Program-made: the position numbers and the translations under genes
Shown: positions 5,279 to 5,360 of the stretch, one piece after another
Numbering within the stretch: the stretch's first letter is position 1
Layout: each line of letters begins with the position of its first letter
Assembly: GCA_946494435.1 (NCBI GenBank)
Contig: CAMMBO010000056.1
Coordinates: 1 to 5,360 of the forward strand
DNA: 5,360 nt
Direction: 5' to 3'
Source: an uncultured Mycoplasmatota bacterium
GTDB taxonomy: Bacteria > Bacillota_I > Bacilli_A > RF39 > UBA660
Notes under the pieces: model-generated
Told to the model about the DNA's origin: nothing
The model's input: only the letters and a program-made list of their open reading frames with translations
Databases searched by the model: none

Positions 5279-5360
5279 ATTTTTTTGGCTATGTTATACA
5301 ATTTAAGGGATAACTTTTAAAATTGAATATATTATAAGCAATTAAATGTATTGATTTTAC

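Noticed and set aside
5287..5360. TATAAT-like sequences at the right end on both strands
   Set aside because: In such AT-rich DNA they are expected by chance, and no -35 box lies at a proper distance on either strand.

Overview
This strongly AT-rich window carries eight protein genes, all on the minus strand, packed head to tail. The Lys/Asn/Ile-rich proteins, the strong AGGAG-type ribosome sites and the gene families (TopA, RNase HII, YqeY, small metallo-beta-lactamase-fold hydrolase) point to a low-GC Firmicute. I infer an uncultivated gut Bacilli or Erysipelotrichia/'Mollicutes-like' lineage. Every Trp I checked is TGG, and all seven visible stop codons are TAA or TAG. The genes therefore read cleanly in the standard bacterial code, with no sign that TGA is used as Trp.

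Transcription runs from right to left. The right end (about 5202-5360) is non-coding. It holds a near-consensus sigma-A promoter with a symmetric dyad touching its -35 box. From this promoter a four-gene operon reads leftward: a compact MBL-fold hydrolase (4665-5201), a 104-aa membrane protein (4338-4652), a membrane-anchored extracytoplasmic protein with a TTG start (3673-4326), and yqeY (3232-3669). The junctions are very tight, and each Shine-Dalgarno is built into or directly beside the upstream stop codon. A 13-bp hairpin followed by a U-tract ends this unit.

The second block starts immediately after the U-tract. It holds a protein with the glycerophosphodiester phosphodiesterase (GDPD) layout but without its catalytic residues (2478-3182), an unusual nucleotidyltransferase-like/RNase HII fusion (1465-2448), a P-loop kinase-like NTPase (794-1453), and the first 252 codons of topA (1-757, cut by the window edge). 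The rnhB-to-topA order resembles the B. subtilis neighbourhood, but the kinase-like gene sits where dprA would be expected next to topA.

The most interesting points are the fusion on RNase HII, the GDPD-like pseudoenzyme, the terminator whose 3' arm is also the next gene's ribosome site, and the dyad at the operon promoter. I found no tRNA, rRNA, CRISPR array, insertion sequence or prophage gene.
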